In this document: positions 11,793 through 22,660 of the stretch, in pieces | Position numbering within the stretch: the first letter of the stretch is position 1 | Layout of the letters: every line of letters begins with the position of its first letter | Assembly: GCA_023678885.1 (NCBI GenBank) | Contig: CM042970.1 | Span: 5,124,355-5,188,354 of the forward strand | Source: Pogostemon cablin | Lineage: Eukaryota; Streptophyta; Magnoliopsida; Lamiales; Lamiaceae | Length of the DNA stretch: 64,000 bases | Reading direction: 5' to 3' | The notes under the pieces: model-generated | The model's input: the letters and a program-made list of their open reading frames with translations, nothing else | Database searches by the model: none | What the model was told of the DNA's origin: nothing | Position numbers and translations under genes: made by a program

Positions 11793-12420
11793 AAGTTGTC
11801 GAACAGTTCCTCCATTCCCAATGCATGCAATCAAGGCTTCCCAGCATTTCAGGAAATTCGTGTCTTTCATCGTGCATTTGTAAAAACTTTTGACAATCTA
11901 GGGCATTGAACTTTTCCAAGTAGTATCTGCCAAAAAGTTTGGTCACACACCGACAAAAATTAAAAAGACATTCTACAGCGGTTGTTTCGGCAACACCTAG
12001 ATATTCATCTCAATGGTCTACAGGTCCACCATATGCCAATTGGCGAATGGCTACCATGCACTTTTATAATGGAGAGCCCTTTTTTCCTAGCTGCATCTAC
12101 GCTCCACCAAAATTACTCATTGTGGGACTCTAGTGCATCAACTATGCGCAAGAACAACTTTCTCTACATACAAAAACGATGACAAAATGTCTCACTTCCG
12201 TATATCGGATCTTCAGAGAAGTAGTCGCAGTAGAGTCTTGCGTGCCCTGCTTCACGATTTTATCCATATACGTTCTTCGCTTTCTGGCACCGCCAGCAGA
12301 AGACCCAGCACCGCCACATAACTCTTTTTTTTAAGTACCGATGTTTTTTCTTTCTCTATCGTGTTATCAAATATATACTCAAGACAACTATCATTTTCAG
12401 AAGAAGAAGAAGACATGTTT
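11793..12420 (-). pseudogene. PIF/Harbinger transposase fragment
   Basis: The minus-strand frame contains ECLFNFCRCVTKLFGRYYLEK and then HEFPEMLGSLDCMHWEWRNC, the block around the first catalytic aspartate of plant PIF/Harbinger (DDE, nuclease_4-like) transposases, normally seen as GMLGSIDCMHWxWKNCP. Further upstream the frame is broken by stops and shifts, but an acidic Ser-rich start (near 12415) is visible. The rest of the catalytic domain is absent: the gypsy LTR begins directly after the conserved block. Confidence 0.7.
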
Positions 12421-12522
12421 CAGAGAAGGAAAGAAATGGAAGGTAAAGAGTTTATTGGAGCGTATTGTTCTCAGGTAGGAGTTCCAACAATCCGATTACA
12501 TCCTTTAGATAGAGTAGAGTTC

Positions 12523-12605
12523 CACAACGGTTAATTTTAGAATGGTTAATTTATAACGGCTAGTTTTACAATAGATAGTTTCACAACGGCTAGTTCTCAA
12601 AACGA
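12523..12605. repeat. Short imperfect tandem repeat (AACGGCTAGTTT-like)
   Basis: Four to five imperfect copies of an about 20-25-bp unit built on AACGGCTAGTTTTACA follow the start of the PIF transposase remnant. They may belong to the subterminal region of that element. Confidence 0.5.
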
Positions 12606-12995
12606 AAAGAAATACATTGATGAGTTTTCATAAGAAACAAAATATATTAAATAACATTACAATGCTTAGAAGAGTATTAATTTATATATCTTTAAAGAGT
12701 AATTTTTATATATTAAAGAATAATAGGGTTCACGTGTGAATACGGTTCAAACAATTGTTTTCCTTATATAATTATACTGTATTATTTTTATTTACTTAAA
12801 AAGTAATTATAAAAATATTTTTAATTTATCTTATTATATTATATAAGTATATAATTTTGTATCTACATACCATTATTTTCATTTTCTAAAATGGAAGTAG
12901 AATTTTAAATTTTTATATATAAATACAGACATATATTATAAAAAAATGAATATTATCAATCATGTGTTTTTCATAATTAACAATATATTCTTATA
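12606..12995. other. AT-rich DNA without recognised feature
   Basis: Very AT-rich, with many TATATA runs. No coding frame or repeat family could be recognised. Confidence 0.5.
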
Positions 12996-13900
12996 CTAGT
13001 GATAAAATTTATGACCTCCTGTACTACATCTAGGAGGTTGTCTTTTTCGAGTGTTTCGCCGTCTGTTTATTTCTCTGATATCATGTTGGATTGCATTCTC
13101 ATGATTATCTGAAACAGAAAACGATGTCTCATGTCCTCGAGCTTGCCAACCAAAATCAAAACCGTAAGGTATCACTAATAAGTCACGCCGTGGTGGATTA
13201 TCATTATCTGTTTGCAAAAGAGAAGTGAATGATTGCAAATATGGAGCATTGTTCTGCAAGTCAACATCTATAATTTCCGGTTGAGGGGTATAGTAATTAG
13301 GCGTTGAATACTCTGTGATAAATAATAAAATAATACATTGTTAAAAAGTATAAATACTTTAATTAATTAATTTAATGAATCAATTAGTTAATTTTATAAA
13401 TATCATACCATTATGCCTATAAGGTACGTATGAAGAAGATCTAGGCATCTCAAATTCTACGGAAGTATCACGGGGAGGTATATACCTAGGCTCATCTTGT
13501 TGTACACTATTACGCCTTCTTCGACTACTAGGAATATCATCTTGTGAACTTTCATTTCTTTATTGATTTCTAGATGTTGAAGGCCCGGCGGTACTACAAT
13601 GTACATTAGTCCGTCTTCTCTAACTTGTGGTTGCCTCATCCACATTTACATTAGTCTGTCTTAGTTCTCATTTCAATTTCTATGGGCACGAAGCCTTGCA
13701 TCCTACCACAATATAGTCTTCATTCTTCTTTAGTAAGAGTAGGAACAGAACACACAACTGGGTCACCCTCTATAGGTAAACCCCAAATAATTATTATATC
13801 TTGCAATGTGACAGTCTCTTCCCCTATAGAAAAGTGGAATATATGTGTTTCTGGGCGCCATCTCTCGACTTAGGCAGTGATGAGGTGTTGGTCAAAAACC
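12996..13900 (-). pseudogene. Plant mobile domain (MAIN-like / PMD) gene remnant
   Basis: The minus strand between about 13900 and 13690 reads (with one TAA) ...DQHLITA-VERWRPETH, then IFHFSIGEETVTLQDIIIIWGLPIEGDPV, the signature of the plant mobile domain found in MAIN-like proteins and in transposons related to them. A Gly/Arg/Ser-rich stretch follows (13640-13410), then a probable intron of about 90 bases (donor near 13405, acceptor near 13313). The last exon encodes TPNYYTPQPEI and ends RRNTRKRQPPRCSTGGHKFYH, the usual C-terminal style of these proteins. Several stops break the frame, and the N-terminal part is missing. Confidence 0.7.
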
Positions 13901-14594
13901 TTAATTGTAATATCATAATGTGACACTACATTGGAATAGAAGACATTTTATAAAAATGTCTTGAAAGACTAATATTATTTTTAACAATCATAACGTGACA
14001 CTAATCTATATCATATTAGCTTGATTTTCTAGTAGTAATGCAATAAACCCTAAAATTAAAAATTGATATTATTGTAAGATTACATGTGAACTCAACATAT
14101 ATATGGATTAGATGATAAATATAACAAAATAACATAATAAATTCCAATGAAGCAAATAATGACGTATTAGACATTATTTAAAAATAAAAAATAATAATTT
14201 ACCTTAGAATAATCAGGATAGATTGTGTATAACGAGATACTAATAGTCGTCTTGAAACACCACCAAAATGTTGAATAATCACTTCATAAATAAAATATTG
14301 AAGAAAATTTTATTTTTTAAAAAAAGGAAGAAAATTGAGAGAACATATATCACGAGGCATGTATGGCTTTCATAACATGTATAAAGCAGAGGGTGATTCT
14401 TCTTCATATATAGGAGACTCAAACTTTATTATTGGAGGTGAAAAAAAAAAGTATTGTAAGAAATTTAGATGGTAGTAGTGGTGGAATAGTATAATGCAGG
14501 AGTGTTGTGATTTTTTGTGAATATTTGGATCATATGGTGTGAGATTCTCTGACGAGAGATCCAACAACATAATGAAGGGATGGAGTATTCAAGA
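13901..14594. other. AT-rich DNA without recognised feature
   Basis: Short open frames exist but show no recognisable protein. It may be decayed upstream sequence of the plant-mobile-domain element. Confidence 0.4.
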
Positions 14595-14815
14595 GTTGCT
14601 CTTGGGTAAGACAACTTTACTATTACAAGTCAAAAGTTATCTGAAATTCACTATTGAAAGTTGCCTCTACTATGGGCAACTTCACTATTAAAGATTCTCC
14701 AACATGGCACGTAAGCAAAAGTTGCCTCTGCAAAAGGAAACTTCATTATTGAAAAAATGTGCCTCTTCAAAGTTTCCTCTACAAGGGGCAACTTTGCTTA
14801 TTTGATTAAAGCCCC
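14595..14815. repeat. Imperfect repeats with GTTGCC/GGCAAC inverted motifs
   Basis: Three or four units of about 65 bases share AAAGTTGCCTCTACnnnGGGCAACTTnACTATT. Within a unit GTTGCC and GGCAAC can pair as a small hairpin. Function and family are not recognised. Confidence 0.5.
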
Positions 14816-15580
14816 ATGCAATTACAATATTTGGTTAAAAATTTTTGAAAACTACAATATTTTATTAAAAAAGCCAATATGCCAAGAAAGTGTGCATATA
14901 TAAGATTGATAGTAAAATGAAGGTGTGTCTATATATAAGGTGTGTATAAACACCTTATAAAAAAGGTATGTGCATTTTATTACACGCTTGATTATATACG
15001 TATAGTTTATAAATGAGTGTATGTGAGAAGGCGTGTATATATATGATTGATATAAAAAATGTGAGTATGTACAAAAAGGTGTGTATACACATTCGTATAC
15101 ATGCTTGATTATGTTATGTACAATTGCTTGTACGCGCTAAAATTCTTAATAATAAAATAATCAGAGTATAGGTGTGTATAAGAAGTTGTGTATATAAAAT
15201 GTGTGTTTGATTATACAGGGATAATTTATACGTGAGTTTGTATAGAAGATTTGTGCATATAATATTGATAGTAAAAAGAAGATATGTCTATATATAAGAA
15301 GGTGTATATAAACACTTTATATAATTTATCCCTGCATAAAAGATGTGTGTGCACTAAGAAAGAAGACCTTAATAATTAAAAAAAAAGAGTGGAATGAACA
15401 GCGAATTAAAAAAGATTAAAATAAAAATTAAAGGGTAAGAGCAGGGCAGGCCCCATGCCACGTGTGCATGAGGGCTACACGCTCTTTTGTTTCACCGTGA
15501 TTCCCACCCTCTTTTCTTTCCCTCTCTCCAATTTTAAAAAACTTGGGTAGAGGGCCAAAAACCTAATAAAAAAACCTCTA
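14816..15580. repeat. AT-rich region with repeated GTGTGTATATAAnA phrases
   Basis: From about 14885 to 15350 the phrase GTGTATATAA(G/A)A recurs about ten times with irregular spacing, often next to AACACCTTATA. This looks like a diverged minisatellite. No gene was seen. Confidence 0.45.
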
Positions 15581-15882
15581 CCTCTCCCAATGCAAATAAT
15601 CTATTATTTATATATTTTTTGCTTTCGCCAACTCAGCAAAAAACCTACTATTGGGGAAGACCTAAGAAAACTTGTTTTTCATTCGAAACCATTTTTGTTC
15701 AAAATTCTGGTAAAAAGAAAGAAAAAAAAACTAAAATGCATCTTATTGAATGATGATTTTTTTTTTCACTTGAATTTGATAGAATTTTGCATTGCACTTT
15801 CCAATACTACTTTGTGTGTTTGCTCTTTAGAACCAAATTCAGAATATAAGATGTACTTGTGGAAAACTACTTTTTAAATGAC

Positions 15883-15920
<38 letters not shown>
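15883..15920. repeat. Poly-A plus (TA)n microsatellite
   Basis: About 17 A residues are followed by about eleven TA units. Simple sequence. Confidence 0.9.
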
Positions 15921-15921
<1 letters not shown>

Positions 15922-17200
15922 AAGGACCTGCCAATACAGCATAATAGAACTCCTTAATGGTAATGGGAAGGTAATGACTCCCATTATCGTTGCTTGTTTA
16001 ATTTTATTTGGCATTAATGGGAATAAAAATAAGTTAATCATTGCCCTATATTCATTAACTACCCCTACCAAGTCATTCATTAACCCCTCATTCCAAAACA
16101 AAGCTCTGCGCACTCTTCCACCAGATGAATGTGCAGTGATAATGAACAATCTTCTCTTTAGTACTAACAAAAATTGAAGAATTGACTCCAAATTTTGAAG
16201 AACACAAGCAGGTATTCTAATTTCTCCCTTCCTTGTTAGATTTAACTTGCCCTAATTCCTCTGTAATCGCTTTTACTCAATTCGTTTATGAATTGTCCTC
16301 AACAAAATGTCCGATCGAATTTGGTAGCTTCTTCTAATCTTCGCCATCTCCCTGAATCGAAGAAACCCATTTCCGTAAACTGATCCCAATCTTCGATTCT
16401 CATTCTTTCCCTCTAATATAGGCCCTGTTTCAGTTCCCCGCTTATACTTTGCAAGTATTTGCTGTATAATGGCTGTTTCAATTCCTCTATAACTAGTATG
16501 ACTATGCTGTAATTTTCTGGTGGTAGTTTGCGATTATACGTTTTAGTTAGGGTATAGGATGATGTGCTTATTGATCTCATGTGCTTAGAAATGCATACAC
16601 ACATATTGAACTATATATGTGCATTAATTCTCTTGATTTATTGCCCTGCACTCACAGCCTTTTTAATTCCCAGCACCACCTTTCATCACTCAAGACAGAG
16701 AGAGTTGAGAGTGAGTGAGAGTGAGAGGGTTTTTTTTTTAAGAGTAATTAATGGAGGTTATTTTTTTAGTTTGCTTTGTTGTTGGATTGTTTTTGGGTTA
16801 TTAAAAGGTGTTTTGTTTTGGGGTTATTAAAAGATGTCTTTTGCAGAGATGAGCTATTGTTTTACCCACTGTTGTAGTGTGTTCTCTCTATATATCTCTA
16901 AGGAATGAAATTGGCACTGTTGAAGGTAGGAGGTAGGTTAACCTTGTCCAAATGATTCTGAATCTTGGCAAGTCTCAAGCTGCTAATTTAAGATTAATCT
17001 TTCTAAATCAATAAAATTAATTAATGTGTTCTTCATGATGATGGCTTGATCTTCTCTCTTGAATCTTGAAATATTTTTCAAATTACTACTTTCTGTTAGT
17101 GAACGGAGAGCTTTACAGGGGTTTTCAGAGCTGGAGTAATGTACTTGTGCTTCACTTGTCATTATCCAGCGGTTTTAGTTTTAATAAAAAGATTAATTTA
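15921..17200. other. Non-coding DNA, possible 5' part of a Harbinger-type element
   Basis: Segments at 15950-16110 (GGTAATGGGAAGGTAATGACTCCC and GTCATTCATTAACCCCTCATTCC-like phrases, not quoted in full) resemble the terminal region at 19560-19699 in style. GGCCCTGTTTCAGTTCC at 16421 partly resembles the inverse of the end at 19684-19699. A GA-rich stretch lies at 16690-16730. I cannot define an element boundary or a gene here. Confidence 0.3.
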
Positions 17201-17201
17201 A

Positions 17202-17752
17202 CTTCTTCTCCAATTCATTTAACTTGTTAGTTGGAGTGGAGGTGGAAAATGGAGGAGGGAAAGAATTAGCTGGAGGGGTGGTGAAAGATGGTGGCGTGGT
17301 GGCGGCGGGAGGGGTATTTCCAGGGGCGGTGGGTGGTGGGAAACATGGGTAGGGGCACTCTTGAGAGGTTGTTATTTGAAGAATGGTGGAGAGGAAAATT
17401 ACTGTAGCTAGAGAGAAGGCTTTGGAGGTAATTTGAAGGCATATTGTTGAATTGTTTTGGGAAGAAAGAGAAGCGAAAGAGATGTGAAAGAGTAGAAGAG
17501 AAGAGAAGAGAAGAGGGCAGAGTGGGAGTGAGTGCTAAATCTTGTGTAGAGGGGATGGGGTCTGCCTAGTCTATTTTAAGACCTCACAATATGAGGGAAA
17601 TAGTTAATTAGATTTATTTTTATTTTTTACATAGAATTTTTTTGGTAAGTTCTCTTTATTAAAAACTACTATTTACTTGCTTCTAGACTTAATAACTATT
17701 AAAACTGGAGTGATGTAAGATTAATCTTCTTCTCCAATTCATTTAACTTGTT
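17202..17752. repeat. 27-bp direct repeats enclosing a foreign segment
   Basis: Exact copies of CTTCTTCTCCAATTCATTTA+ACTTGTT occur at 17202-17228 and 17726-17752, each preceded by GATTAAT. They enclose about 500 bases that contain the proline-rich protein fragment below. Confidence 0.6.
17229..17455 (-). pseudogene. Fragment of a secreted proline-rich (extensin-like) protein gene
   Basis: A minus-strand frame encodes a hydrophobic signal peptide (AFSLATVIFLSTILQITTSQ) followed by ECPYPCFPPPTAPGNTPP and a Pro/Thr/Ser-rich tail, the N-terminus typical of small plant hydroxyproline-rich cell-wall proteins. The best start codon (17422) is one base out of frame with the signal peptide, so at least one small frameshift is present. 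Homology stops at the edge of the 27-bp direct repeat at 17228, so the 3' end of the gene was never included. It looks like a captured or translocated gene piece, not a working gene. Confidence 0.55.
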
Positions 17753-18036
17753 TTAATTTACTAATTTCCGTAATTCCTTTTTATTTCTATTTTCTTCGAA
17801 ATCAAGTATCAAAATTTCTTTTCTTGTGAGAAACATTGGTTAGGTTATATGTTGGTTAATGGTCACCGCAATCATAGATAGTATTCTTCTTTCAAAATTA
17901 CAACTCTATATATAACCTTTTTTGACTTTTTGGATTGAGTGCAAGTGTTTATTGAATCATTTTTGTAGAAAATGTATTCCTTTATTGGGTTTGCCTAGTT
18001 GATGCATGATTGATTCCTGTTTGAATTTATAGTAGG

Positions 18037-19072
18037 ATGGAGAAAGAAACACTTGACTCTTGTAAACTTGAGAAAGATGGTGTTCCATATGGAAGAGGGA
18101 AGAATAAACAATATTGGTCAGAAAAGGAAAGTTGGATGTTAGTAAAATGTTTACAAGATATGGCAGTTGATCCCCTATGAAAAACATATGGAAGTTTCAA
18201 GAACAACTATATGAATGAGATAAGAAAGATTTTGATAAAAAAAAATATATACAATTGCACAAAAAATGTGAATAACATTGATTCTAGAATCAAGTTTTTG
18301 AATGGCAAATTCCATGCTATCAATGCTATGTGTAGGGAAAGTGGTTGTACTTGGGACGATGTTAACAAGAAGATAAAATGTGAACGCACGTGATATGTTG
18401 ATTGGACCAAGGTACGTTAAATGATCATATTTGTTACTTAAACTTTGTATTTTGAATCTTATGTTTGCGTTGTTATTTTTATTGTTATTTCTTCTAGAAA
18501 CACAAAGATGCTAGAGGACTATATAATATATCATTTCCTTATCAATCAGACCTGGAGATTGTATATGGAAATGATAGAGCAATATGACTTGGTGTAGAAG
18601 ATCCTGTAATTGCTGCACAGAATGCGATCAATGTTGATTTGGATACTTCTATTACTAATGAAAGTGACACCGATGACAATGAATGTGGAGTTGGTTCAAC
18701 ATCCGAACAGTCAAAATCAGTTTCTTCTGGTTCTAAGAAAAGAAAGAAACATTCATCTAGTGAAGTTAAGAAGATTTTAAAGAAGGCAAAAAGCTTCCTC
18801 AGTGCAAAAGGCTGAATCTGATTTCAAGTACTAAGTGGTCAAGTTGAGGGATTTATAAACAACTTCAATTCACACTTTGAGGTAATGTCAGATTGGGTGC
18901 AAGGTAGATCTTCAAAGACGCCTCAAGTTCTTGAGAAGTTGACTAAGCATGGATTTAGTGGAAAAGATAAATTTAAAGTTGCTCAGGCTATTTGCGAGGA
19001 CATGGTGAAGGTTGAATTGCTCTTCAGTTTGGACCCCTCTGAAATGAATGATTACGTATGCAGTTTTTTATA
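18037..19072 (+). pseudogene. Myb/SANT-like protein of a Harbinger-type element, broken
   Basis: From ATG at 18037 the frame reads a Myb/SANT-like DNA-binding domain: KNKQYWSEKESWMLVKCLQDM, then (after a TGA at 18178 in place of Trp) KTYGSFKNNYMNEIRKIL, LNGKFHAINAMC and SGCTWDDVNKKI. A second stop is at 18391. A probable intron runs 18411-18498 (GTACGT...TTCTAG) and the next exon continues KHKDARGLYNISFPYQSDLEIVYGNDRA, followed by an acidic and then a Lys-rich stretch. The last piece (18885-19072) carries KLTKHGFSGKDKFKVAQAICED. In PIF/Harbinger systems this second protein helps the transposase bind and enter the nucleus. At least four stops make it a pseudogene. Confidence 0.75.
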
Positions 19073-19534
19073 ATTGTAGTCTTTGATGCGGTTTTAAGAA
19101 AATGTTTAAACAATTTGTTCTTTTGTCTAATGTTTGTGTGATTTTGAATTATCATGTAAGTATACTTAAATCACTTGCACCTTTTGTTTTAAAAGCATGT
19201 TGAGATTATGTTTGAAGTTTTTCGTTAATGAAATTTATGAAGTAATTCACGTATATTTTGTTTCTCCAGTATTACATAGATTTGTGTTGCTTCGATTCTT
19301 GAATTTGTTGATGCAGGTTATGAAATCATAGCGATCAAGAATTTGAAATGAGACGTTTCTCCCATTTTCTTTTACAAAGTTCATTTTCTTCCAATGCTAA
19401 TATTTTGTATTAGTTTTTAAAAATTAATTTGATGTGTAGGCAAATATTGTATTGGGAGTTTGATTTATTATTATTTATTATGTTGATTAAATTAGAGAAG
19501 TAACAAATTTTTTTTAAAAAAAAATCAAAATTGA
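19073..19534. other. Non-coding DNA inside the Harbinger-type remnant
   Basis: Downstream tail of the Myb/SANT pseudogene. AT-rich, with no separate feature seen. Confidence 0.4.
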
Positions 19535-19699
19535 TTACCATTGCTATATTTTAAGTAAACCAAGCATCACCTATCACATTGATTCCCACTACATAATTTT
19601 GATCCCAGCACTCCCAATGCAATCACCATTCTCATTACCATTGAAGTCTCAATCACTTTCATTGTCATTACCCTTCTAATATTTGAACCAAGCATGCCC
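19535..19699 (+). mobile_element. Probable 3' terminal region of the Harbinger-type element
   Basis: The sequence ends GAACCAAGCATGCCC followed by TAA. PIF/Harbinger elements typically end in GGGC.TG.TTGG-type inverted repeats next to a TAA or TTA duplication. The region before it is built of ATTACCATT/CATTACC phrases, common near such ends. The matching left end was not clearly found. Confidence 0.45.
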
Positions 19700-20015
19700 T
19701 AAATTGATACAAAATCTACCTCAAAGTTAGTAGTTAATCAAGTGCACAAAATGGCATTTTAAAATATTTGTGATCACTTTCCTAAAGAAATTGCAAATCT
19801 TTGAACCAGGTCAGAGAGGGAGAGGATGGAATTGAGATGGATTAACATCCACTTATGCCCTTTTGTTGAAAAAACATTCCAACCCAACTAAAAATTTACA
19901 AAAAAGAGAAACAACAATGTAATAATAATGTAAGATACATCACTCCAAGAATGAAAGAATAGTAGAACAAGTAGTCTCTACCACCTAAAACTCAATTTAA
20001 CTCCTCTCTCTAACA
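19700..20015 (-). other. 3' flank of the receptor-like gene
   Basis: On the minus strand this directly follows the stop codon. It is AT-rich, contains ATTATTATTACATTG near 19920, and probably holds the 3' untranslated region. No exact poly(A) signal could be fixed. Confidence 0.4.
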
Positions 20016-22315
20016 TCAATCACCAGGTGAAGGAACTGGGCTGGTCGATGCAGTTTCGGGCCTGATCTCTTCCAACTGCTGCAGAATTTGATGGGCCTCG
20101 GGCCGGGCCGACGGGGACGGATCGACACAATGCAAGGCCAATTTCAGCGTATTCAGGAGCTCATCACCAATCACGGAAGCATCCCTCATCAACTCCAAAT
20201 CAAACACTTCATTAGTCCACTCCTCCTTCACAATGGAAGCCACCCACTGAGGCAGATCCGTGCCGTTCATTGCCTCACCGGGCGACTTCCCGGTGAGAAG
20301 CTCAAGTAGAATCACCCCGAGACTGTACACGTCAGTCTTGGTGGTGGCTTTCTTGAGCTTCGAGAGCTCAGGCGCTCTATAACCCAGAGCGCCCGCGGTT
20401 GCAATCACGTTCGCATTTGCAGCCGCCGTCATCAAACGGGATAGCCCATAGTCGGCTATCTTTGCATTGGTGTGCTCATCAAGAAGAGCATTGCTGGATA
20501 TTAGATTTCCATGGATGATGTTGGCATTGTTGTGAAGGTAGAGAAGCCCTCTTGTCATCCCTTTTGCAATCTTCATCCTTGTTGCCCAATCAATTGGTGT
20601 ATCAGGGGACCTAGCTGCAAATCAAATAACCAACAAACATCATCATTCTCCCCTCAAAAAGATTTCAATTTTTTTTCTTTCTTTTTTCAAAATTAAAGAT
20701 TACCATGAAGAAAAGTGGCAAGACTCCCTTTAGGCATGTAGTCGAAAACGAGCAATTTTTCTCCCTTGGGGCCTAAATAATAAGCTCTAAGAGCAAGAAG
20801 ATTAGGGTGTCTAATCTTGCCAAGTGCATTAACTTCAGTCTCAAATTCTCTCTGAGTTTTGGTTATTTTCTCTCGCAATCTCTTCACTGCAACTTGGATG
20901 CCATCTTCCATGGTGGCTTTGTACACTGTTCCATAAGTGCTTTTCCCCATAATTTCTGCAGTGGCACAAAGAAGATCATCTGCACTGAATACCAACGGCC
21001 CATCAAAGTGCACCAGCTTCCCACCCGTCTCTCCTCCTGCTTCCACTTCTCCGGCCGTCGCTGGGCCACCTTTCGTTGCGGCCGCCGCAGAGGTCTTGCG
21101 GTGGCCTTCTTCGGTAGCTTCCCTCGCCGTTCTTTTCCGGATCAAGCAACAGAGCAGAATGCAACAAGTAATAAGTAGGATTATTAACAGAGCTCCTGCT
21201 GCAATTAGAATGATGTCTTTAGTACTCAGTTTTCGACTTTTTTTCTTTGGGAGGGGTGGTGGTGGGGGTGATGGGGAGGGGGGTATAGGACATGGGGTTG
21301 TAGCACTGTATCCACAGAGCTGAAGATTGCCCACAAAGGCACTGGAATTGAACTTTCTAGAAAGATTTAGGGGGACAGGACCAGAGAGGTTGTTGTAGGA
21401 GAGATTGAAAGAAGCAAGATTAGGCAAATCACCAAAAGAAGCTGGAATTTCACCACTGAAACTGTTGTAAGAAAGATCAACAACTGATAAATTCTTCAAA
21501 TTAAAAAGACTTTTGGGCAAAACCCCATTGAAAGAATTATGATCAAGAGTCAAAGATTGTAGATTAAAGACAACCCTCCCATTACCCCCCCAAGAATCAG
21601 GAACACCGCCAGAAAGATTGTTGTGCTCAAGAGAGAGAAACATGAGAGAAGCAGAGTGGGTGAAACTGACTGGAATAGAACCAGATAGAGCATTATAACT
21701 AACATTAACCCTGAACAACTTAGTTGAATTCACTAGAGTGGGGGGAATTTCCCCCGACAAAGAATTGTTCCCAAGGTCAAGTGTTTGAAGAAGGGGGCAC
21801 AAACCAAGAGAGAGAGGAATAGAACCAGACAACCGATTATTGAACAACTGGACACCTCTAAGATTGGGCAAGAATCCGAGTGAATTAGGGATAGAACCAG
21901 CCATGAAATTGTCATGAAGGCTGAGTTTTCTGAGAGCTTGAAATTGGCCAATTTTCTCAGTGATTCTTCCACCTAACCCTCTCCATGGTAGCTGGATTAC
22001 TATAACTTGGCCCTGTGCGCATTTAATGCCAATCCAACCACCTGAGCAAGCTCCATAGCCGCTGTCATTCCAGCTTCTCAAGAACCCATTTGGATCGATT
22101 AGTTCGTGTTTGAATGCTTGGAGAGCTTGATAATCTGCTTCTGTCACGATTACGCCGTCCCATAAACCGCCTGAAACCTGTCCGATTACGAACAATATTA
22201 ATGTCTGAAAAATCAAGAAAATTTGGGGGGAAATCGAAGGCTTCCACTTCTCCTTCTTTCTATTGGAAACGTGGTTTTCTTGAAATGGGCACTTGTAGGG
22301 TACCTCCATGGACAT
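20016..22315 (-). CDS. IMK2: Leucine-rich-repeat receptor-like pseudokinase, IMK2/MRLK family
   Basis: Two exons, 22315-20704 and 20614-20016, are joined across an 89-bp GT/AG intron (20703-20615) and give 736 codons plus stop with no break. Order: hydrophobic signal/anchor (about residues 31-47), N-terminal LRR cap with the paired-Cys motif (GACSGGWIGIKC, 87-99), about eight LRRs (105-320), a Cys pair (LCGYSATTPC), a Pro-rich neck (343-356), a transmembrane helix (368-392), a basic Ala/Gly-rich juxtamembrane part, and a kinase domain (about 442-720). The glycine-rich loop GKSTYGTVY (457) and Lys478 (VAVK) are kept. The catalytic HRD is HGN (572-574) and DFG is DYG (592-594), so catalysis is doubtful, as in Arabidopsis IMK2/IMK3, meristem-expressed plasma-membrane receptors. 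A second ATG two codons in (22309) may be the true start. It is the only complete host gene here. Confidence 0.93.
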
Positions 22316-22660
22316 GAAACGAAGGAGAGAGAGAAAGGGTGTTATTTGGTACTAGCAAGAAATCATGCTGGGAGGGAGGGATAAGCAAGAGTGAGAATCA
22401 GTGTCGTTTCGAGTGTTTTTGTAGCCAAGCGGTTCAGTTTAGTGCGGGTTCCTGTGAGGAGAGTAGACACGTGACTTGTGAGTGAAGAGAGAGAAAGAGG
22501 AGGGGGGGATATATTGAGAGGAATCTAAACGGGGTTGTTTTTGGGGAAACATGAGAAGTGTCAGGAGGTCAGCTGTGTCGCATGGATGAATCGAAGGCCG
22601 CTTTCTCTCTCTCTCTCCTCATCACTGTATCCAGCCCCCAAATTGCAACGGTTAGTTTTT
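22316..22660 (-). promoter_or_regulatory. 5' leader and proximal promoter of the receptor-like gene
   Basis: On the minus strand this stretch is rich in CT runs (GAGAGAGA on the complement at 22324-22340 and a CTCTCTCTCT run at about 22603-22618 on the plus strand), common in plant 5' leaders and core promoters. A weak TATA-like stretch (complement of GATATATTG) lies near 22507. The transcription start is not fixed. Confidence 0.4.

Noticed and set aside
15590..15877. 95-codon plus-strand frame in AT-rich DNA
   Set aside because: Lys/Phe/Leu-rich translation of homopolymer-like DNA, no motif and no gene context.
16421..19699. Complete Harbinger element with ends at 16421 and 19699
   Set aside because: The two ends agree at only about 11 of 16 positions and no matching three-base duplication is seen, so the left boundary is not supported.
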